The notes under the pieces: generated by a model
Told to the model about the DNA's origin: nothing
Seen by the model: only the letters and a program-made list of their open reading frames with translations
Databases searched by the model: none
Position numbers and translations under genes: made by a program
NCBI GenBank assembly: GCA_020432595.1
Contig: JAGQGA010000128.1
Coordinates: 1,285 to 10,621 of the forward strand
Reading direction: 5' to 3'
Source: Anaerolineales bacterium
Lineage (GTDB): Bacteria; Chloroflexota; Anaerolineae; Promineifilales; Promineifilaceae
Length of the DNA: 9,337 bases
In this document: one piece after another, positions 6,460 to 9,337 of the stretch
How the letters are laid out: each line of letters begins with the position of its first letter
Position numbering within the stretch: the stretch's first letter is position 1

Positions 6460-6498
6460 AAAAAATTAGTTGGGTTTTGTACAAAACGCACAAAACCC
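6460..6498 (-). terminator. Probable intrinsic terminator after the GH2 gene
   Basis: Directly after the GH2 stop codon the minus strand reads GGGTTTTGT, nine bases, then ACAAAACCC, a perfect 9-base stem (6498-6490 with 6480-6472). AACTAA and a run of six Ts (6465-6460) follow. The stem is AT-rich apart from three terminal G-C pairs, and the T-run begins six bases after the stem, so efficiency may be moderate. The same bases contain a perfect 14-base palindrome, GTTTTGTACAAAAC (6474-6487), giving an alternative fold or a possible protein-binding site. Confidence 0.6.
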
Positions 6499-9264
6499 TC
6501 AACGTTTCTCAATAATTCCCTGTAGTTGATCCGCCTCAATCACTACTTCTGGTGCGAATAGATCACTCGCTAAATATTGCAGCAAACTAAACCGCATTTG
6601 CCGTGCGACCAGCCGCTCATCCAAACGGTTTTCCAAGTCCATGGAACAGACCATCAAACGTCCTCCATTCATCTGTGCTTCAAACAGTAAACCTAAGCGA
6701 TGTGCTTCAAACCAGGTATCAATGGGCTGGATTAACGGCCGTAATGTCCCCACCAGCCCGTCCAGCACCATCGCCTGCGACCCATGAATTAGCTCCCACC
6801 ATTGCCAATCGCTGTGATATGTCGTGGGAAAATGGGCAAACAGCGGATGTGCTGGATCGCAGACAATGCCCAATGTGTGCGGTTGCTGCCCCTGTGTCCA
6901 GCTTGTGTTCCAAAAGACGCTGGAAAAACCAATCTGCGATGCTACTTTCACTTCATCTGGTGGTACCAAATAGAGTGCTTTGCCCCCCTGTGCTAAATGA
7001 TCTAACGTTGCCTCATCTAGCTCATGGGTGATGAGCAGATCGTCGGCAACGGCCGTTTCTACCTCATCGGCAAACAACCACACCGCCCAATCATTCTCCG
7101 CCTCGTATTCTGCTACGCCTACCACCAGCGTATACGCCTGCGCGGACACACAATCAGCTAAACTGACTTCTATCTTGCCACAGCGGTTCAATTCACCCGC
7201 CACAATCGTTTGCGGTGCCAATTCACCTGACTGAACGGCCGTTCCGGCTCCATCCTCCAGTTGCCAATACACCACTGCATCCACCAAATCGGCAGCCCCA
7301 AAATGAGCAATGTCGAGAACGGCCGTTAACTGCTCACTCACCCGCCAATACCGCTTTTCCAATCGCGCCAACGGCACCGTCGCCCCAGAAAACCTGCGAA
7401 ATCCCTCCGGCGACACATACGGCTTACTATCCCAAAACGGGTCTACCACGCCCACCAGTGCCGTTCCCTGCCCCGGAAAATCATGCAAATCCAGCAGTTG
7501 GAAACCGCCAAAACCGGGCGTACGCAAGGCCGATTCAATCTCTTCCTTGTAACACAGCGTCTGCAACTTGCCCGAAGCCATCAAAAACTCCCGTGCCTGA
7601 TCGCCCATATGATTCGCTTCCAAAAAGTCGCGGAAAATCTCAAAATTCTTGGCCTTCAGATGACCCGTGTACTTTTCAATCTCGGCAAAATCAGGATAGA
7701 CACACCATTGCCCAATCTCATGGCTCACAATCGGCTGATTCAGCTTCTCTACCCAATCCGTGTAATCGGTCACTGTTTCCGGCGGCTGGCCGTTGATGCG
7801 CGAATTTAGACCCGCCCCCCACGCTTGGATACGAGGCCCATAAAAATTGTGATAATCATTCTCAGGAATCAGAGGCCAACCTGCCCCGCTGGTGTGGATG
7901 CGGCGGGTATCATGCCCACGCCAATAATTGACCCACATCCCCAAATAACCCACGTCATCCCCCGATGGCTCATTGCCGTAAGCCATCATTAAGAAGGAAG
8001 GGTGGTTGCCATAGGCGGCCACGATTCGCTTCCCTTCTTCATACAGCCAGCTATCCAGTGGCCGCCCTTCCCCAATGGTCGCACCTTGATTAGCCCATGA
8101 GGAACATTCGACCTGATAGTAAAAGCCTAGCTCATCCGCCGCCACAAAGGCCGCTTCTGGCGGGCAATGGGAATGAAAACGAATGTGGTTTAAGCCATAT
8201 GATTGGCACACGCGAATGACGCGCTTCCATTCATCTACTTCTATGGGGGGATGACCCGTTAGCGGAAAGATGGAGCATTCCAGCGTACCCCGCAGGAAAA
8301 TTCGACGGCCGTTTAGCACCAATCGCTTTTCCTCCACCCCCACTTCCCGCAAACCAAAGCTTTCCATCACCCGATCTCGCCATTCGCCCGCCTTCAATTG
8401 ACAGTCCAACTGATACAGCGCAGGCGAAAACTCATCCCATAATTGTGCCTCATCTCCCAGCACATAATTGAGATGCAGCGTTGTGCCTTCGCGTGGAATC
8501 GTAACCTCTTTCTCCAGCTCTGCAGCCTCATGGATGGCATCCGAATTATAGCTTTTGGCCTGCAACCTAATCTTCCCTTCTACAATTTCCCCCGTCTTGT
8601 TGCTAATGCAGACCTCAACCAGCACCCGTTTCGTCTGCACATTGGGGTAAATCTGCACCGATTCAATCCACACCGGATCACTAGCCTGTAGTTCCAGCCG
8701 GCCTGCTAACCCATTCCAGTTCCCCTGCGTGTGATCCGACATGCTGTGGGCGTTTGGTCCCACGTTGATAATCATGCGGTTGTCTACCCGCACCGTCAGG
8801 CGATGTTTGCCGGGGGAAACGGCCGTTTCCACTGCGTACACATGCGGCGTAGCCAAACTCAAATCAGAACCCAGCTCCACATCATCCCACCACACCCGGC
8901 TCTGCCAATGGGAGCGTTCCAAAAAGAGCGTCAGCCGCTTCCCCGCCCATGCCTCTGGAATCTCAACTTCTCGCTGATACCACGCCGCCCCCATGTAATA
9001 TTTGTCCGGTGTCAGCCAGCAGGGGAACTTCACATTCCCTGGTTCCCGATAAGGGGCATACCGCTCGTCGGTAAAAAAGGATGGATCAAACATGTCGCCA
9101 ATCCATTTTGTCTCGATTGTTACCTCATCGCCAAACCCCTGTGCCTGCAAAATGCCCGGCAGTTGAATTTCTTGCGTCAACGGCCGTTGCCACCACGCAT
9201 CTGCCACGCCCCGATCCTCACGATCCAATTCAAATCCCCAGTGTCCACTCAAATCAATCGTCAT
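6499..9264 (-). CDS. Glycoside hydrolase family 2 (beta-galactosidase/beta-glucuronidase-like), cytoplasmic
   Basis: A 921-residue GH2-type exo-glycosidase, expected to release a terminal sugar with retention of configuration. Architecture: a sugar-binding jelly-roll domain (about 1-200, including WYQREVEIP and the segment around ERSHW); an immunoglobulin-like domain (about 200-305); a TIM barrel starting near LVLNGRRIFLRGT (315-327); and long C-terminal domains (about 620-921). The acid/base Glu is E432 in YGNEPSGD, and the likely nucleophile is E516 in VSHEIGQW. Both are present, so the enzyme should be active. There is no signal peptide, so it acts on imported substrate. The ATG at 9264 follows AGGAG at eight bases, and the protein begins with the MTIDLSGHWGF typical of the fold. 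A stretch near 790-825 (PHTLGI, HPLFAHFP, WQWWELI) resembles parts of Bacteroidota GH2 enzymes from pectin-type loci as I recall them, but I cannot assign a substrate. Confidence 0.93.
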   Translation of the reverse strand: MTIDLSGHWGFELDREDRGVADAWWQRPLTQEIQLPGILQAQGFGDEVTIETKWIGDMFDPSFFTDERYAPYREPGNVKFPCWLTPDKYYMGAAWYQREVEIPEAWAGKRLTLFLERSHWQSRVWWDDVELGSDLSLATPHVYAVETAVSPGKHRLTVRVDNRMIINVGPNAHSMSDHTQGNWNGLAGRLELQASDPVWIESVQIYPNVQTKRVLVEVCISNKTGEIVEGKIRLQAKSYNSDAIHEAAELEKEVTIPREGTTLHLNYVLGDEAQLWDEFSPALYQLDCQLKAGEWRDRVMESFGLREVGVEEKRLVLNGRRIFLRGTLECSIFPLTGHPPIEVDEWKRVIRVCQSYGLNHIRFHSHCPPEAAFVAADELGFYYQVECSSWANQGATIGEGRPLDSWLYEEGKRIVAAYGNHPSFLMMAYGNEPSGDDVGYLGMWVNYWRGHDTRRIHTSGAGWPLIPENDYHNFYGPRIQAWGAGLNSRINGQPPETVTDYTDWVEKLNQPIVSHEIGQWCVYPDFAEIEKYTGHLKAKNFEIFRDFLEANHMGDQAREFLMASGKLQTLCYKEEIESALRTPGFGGFQLLDLHDFPGQGTALVGVVDPFWDSKPYVSPEGFRRFSGATVPLARLEKRYWRVSEQLTAVLDIAHFGAADLVDAVVYWQLEDGAGTAVQSGELAPQTIVAGELNRCGKIEVSLADCVSAQAYTLVVGVAEYEAENDWAVWLFADEVETAVADDLLITHELDEATLDHLAQGGKALYLVPPDEVKVASQIGFSSVFWNTSWTQGQQPHTLGIVCDPAHPLFAHFPTTYHSDWQWWELIHGSQAMVLDGLVGTLRPLIQPIDTWFEAHRLGLLFEAQMNGGRLMVCSMDLENRLDERLVARQMRFSLLQYLASDLFAPEVVIEADQLQGIIEKR

Positions 9265-9268
9265 GACC

Positions 9269-9337
9269 TTAACTCCTGTTTGCTAACATCCGCTCATGCA
9301 CCAGCGTGCCCACATGATTCCTATCCAACGCCAACAC
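9269..9337 (-). CDS. C-terminal end of an unidentified upstream gene (partial)
   Basis: The minus strand stays open from the window edge to a TAA at 9271-9269. It encodes 22 residues ending LVHERMLANRS. One alternative frame contains a stop at once, and the other gives a Trp/Cys-rich composition that is unlikely for a real protein. The stop lies only four bases before the GH2 start codon, and the GH2 ribosome binding site overlaps the last codons of this frame, which is normal operon packing. The fragment is too short to recognise. If real, the GH2 gene is not the first of its operon and its promoter lies outside the window. Confidence 0.5.
   Translation of the reverse strand: MLALDRNHVGTLVHERMLANRS

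Larger units (their letters stand above)
309..9188. repeat. Iterated palindrome AACGGCCGTT (core CGGCCGT), 14 copies
   Basis: Exact AACGGCCGTT occurs seven times, starting at 1464, 2731, 7048, 7234, 7318, 8818 and 9179. The 8-base core ACGGCCGT is also present at 309, 5446, 5960, 6735 and 8305, making 12 copies. TCGGCCGTT is at 943 and 5387. Every CGGCCG I found in the window belongs to this set. With equal base frequencies one would expect about 0.01 copies of the 10-mer and 0.14 of the 8-mer. All copies lie inside genes, and they are read as Thr-Ala-Val/Glu (nine), Asn/Tyr-Gly-Arg (three) and Arg-Pro (two), so all three frames are used. Copies are dense in the GH2 and regulator genes and absent from 2741 to 5386. 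The best copy extends to a 16-base perfect palindrome, GGAAACGGCCGTTTCC (8815-8830). Confidence 0.85.

Noticed and set aside
7215..7796. Plus-strand open frame of 193 codons rich in Pro, Asn and Ser
   Set aside because: Antisense to the GH2 gene. The low-complexity Pro-rich composition is typical of a shadow frame.
1..9337. CRISPR array, insertion sequence, tRNA or rRNA
   Set aside because: No regularly spaced direct repeats with unique spacers, no transposase-like frame, and no cloverleaf or rRNA-like sequence was seen. The iterated palindrome is dispersed within genes rather than arrayed.

Overview
The window carries one continuous set of genes, all read on the minus strand (right to left). 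It looks like a carbohydrate uptake and breakdown locus of a free-living bacterium. The best guess for the host is a Chloroflexota lineage (Anaerolineae/Caldilineae type). This rests on the twin-arginine/lipobox solute-binding protein with an acidic Glu/Ala/Thr linker, a CUT1 transporter without its own ATPase, a large cytoplasmic GH2 enzyme, PhyH dioxygenases and middling base composition. It is inference; no rRNA or other marker gene is present.

Layout in transcription order: (1) the last 22 codons of an unidentified gene (9337-9269); (2) a 921-residue intracellular GH2-type glycoside hydrolase (9264-6499), closed by a probable intrinsic terminator (6498-6460); (3) a LacI-family regulator (6348-5326) behind a good sigma70-like promoter (6450-6422); (4) a Tat-type lipoprotein solute-binding protein (5187-3772); (5) two CUT1 permeases overlapping by ATGA (3662-2742 and 2745-1831); (6) two tandem Fe(II)/2-oxoglutarate dioxygenases of the phytanoyl-CoA dioxygenase (PhyH) family (1727-906 and 893-3). 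No gene-free stretch exceeds about 150 bases.

How it may work: the lipoprotein captures a sugar or glycoside outside the membrane, the two permeases import it using an ATPase encoded elsewhere, the GH2 enzyme hydrolyses it in the cytoplasm, and the LacI protein senses an intermediate. The PhyH pair suggests that the substrate, or something released from it, also needs an oxidative step. The substrate cannot be read from the sequence.

Two non-gene signals stand out. First, the palindrome AACGGCCGTT and its core ACGGCCGT recur through the coding regions far above chance and in all three codon frames, like the HIP1 palindromes of cyanobacteria. Second, the solute-binding-protein gene is bracketed by two related AT-rich hairpins. 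Each ends just before the ribosome binding site of the following gene, and their imperfections are G-U pairs only in the minus-strand transcript.
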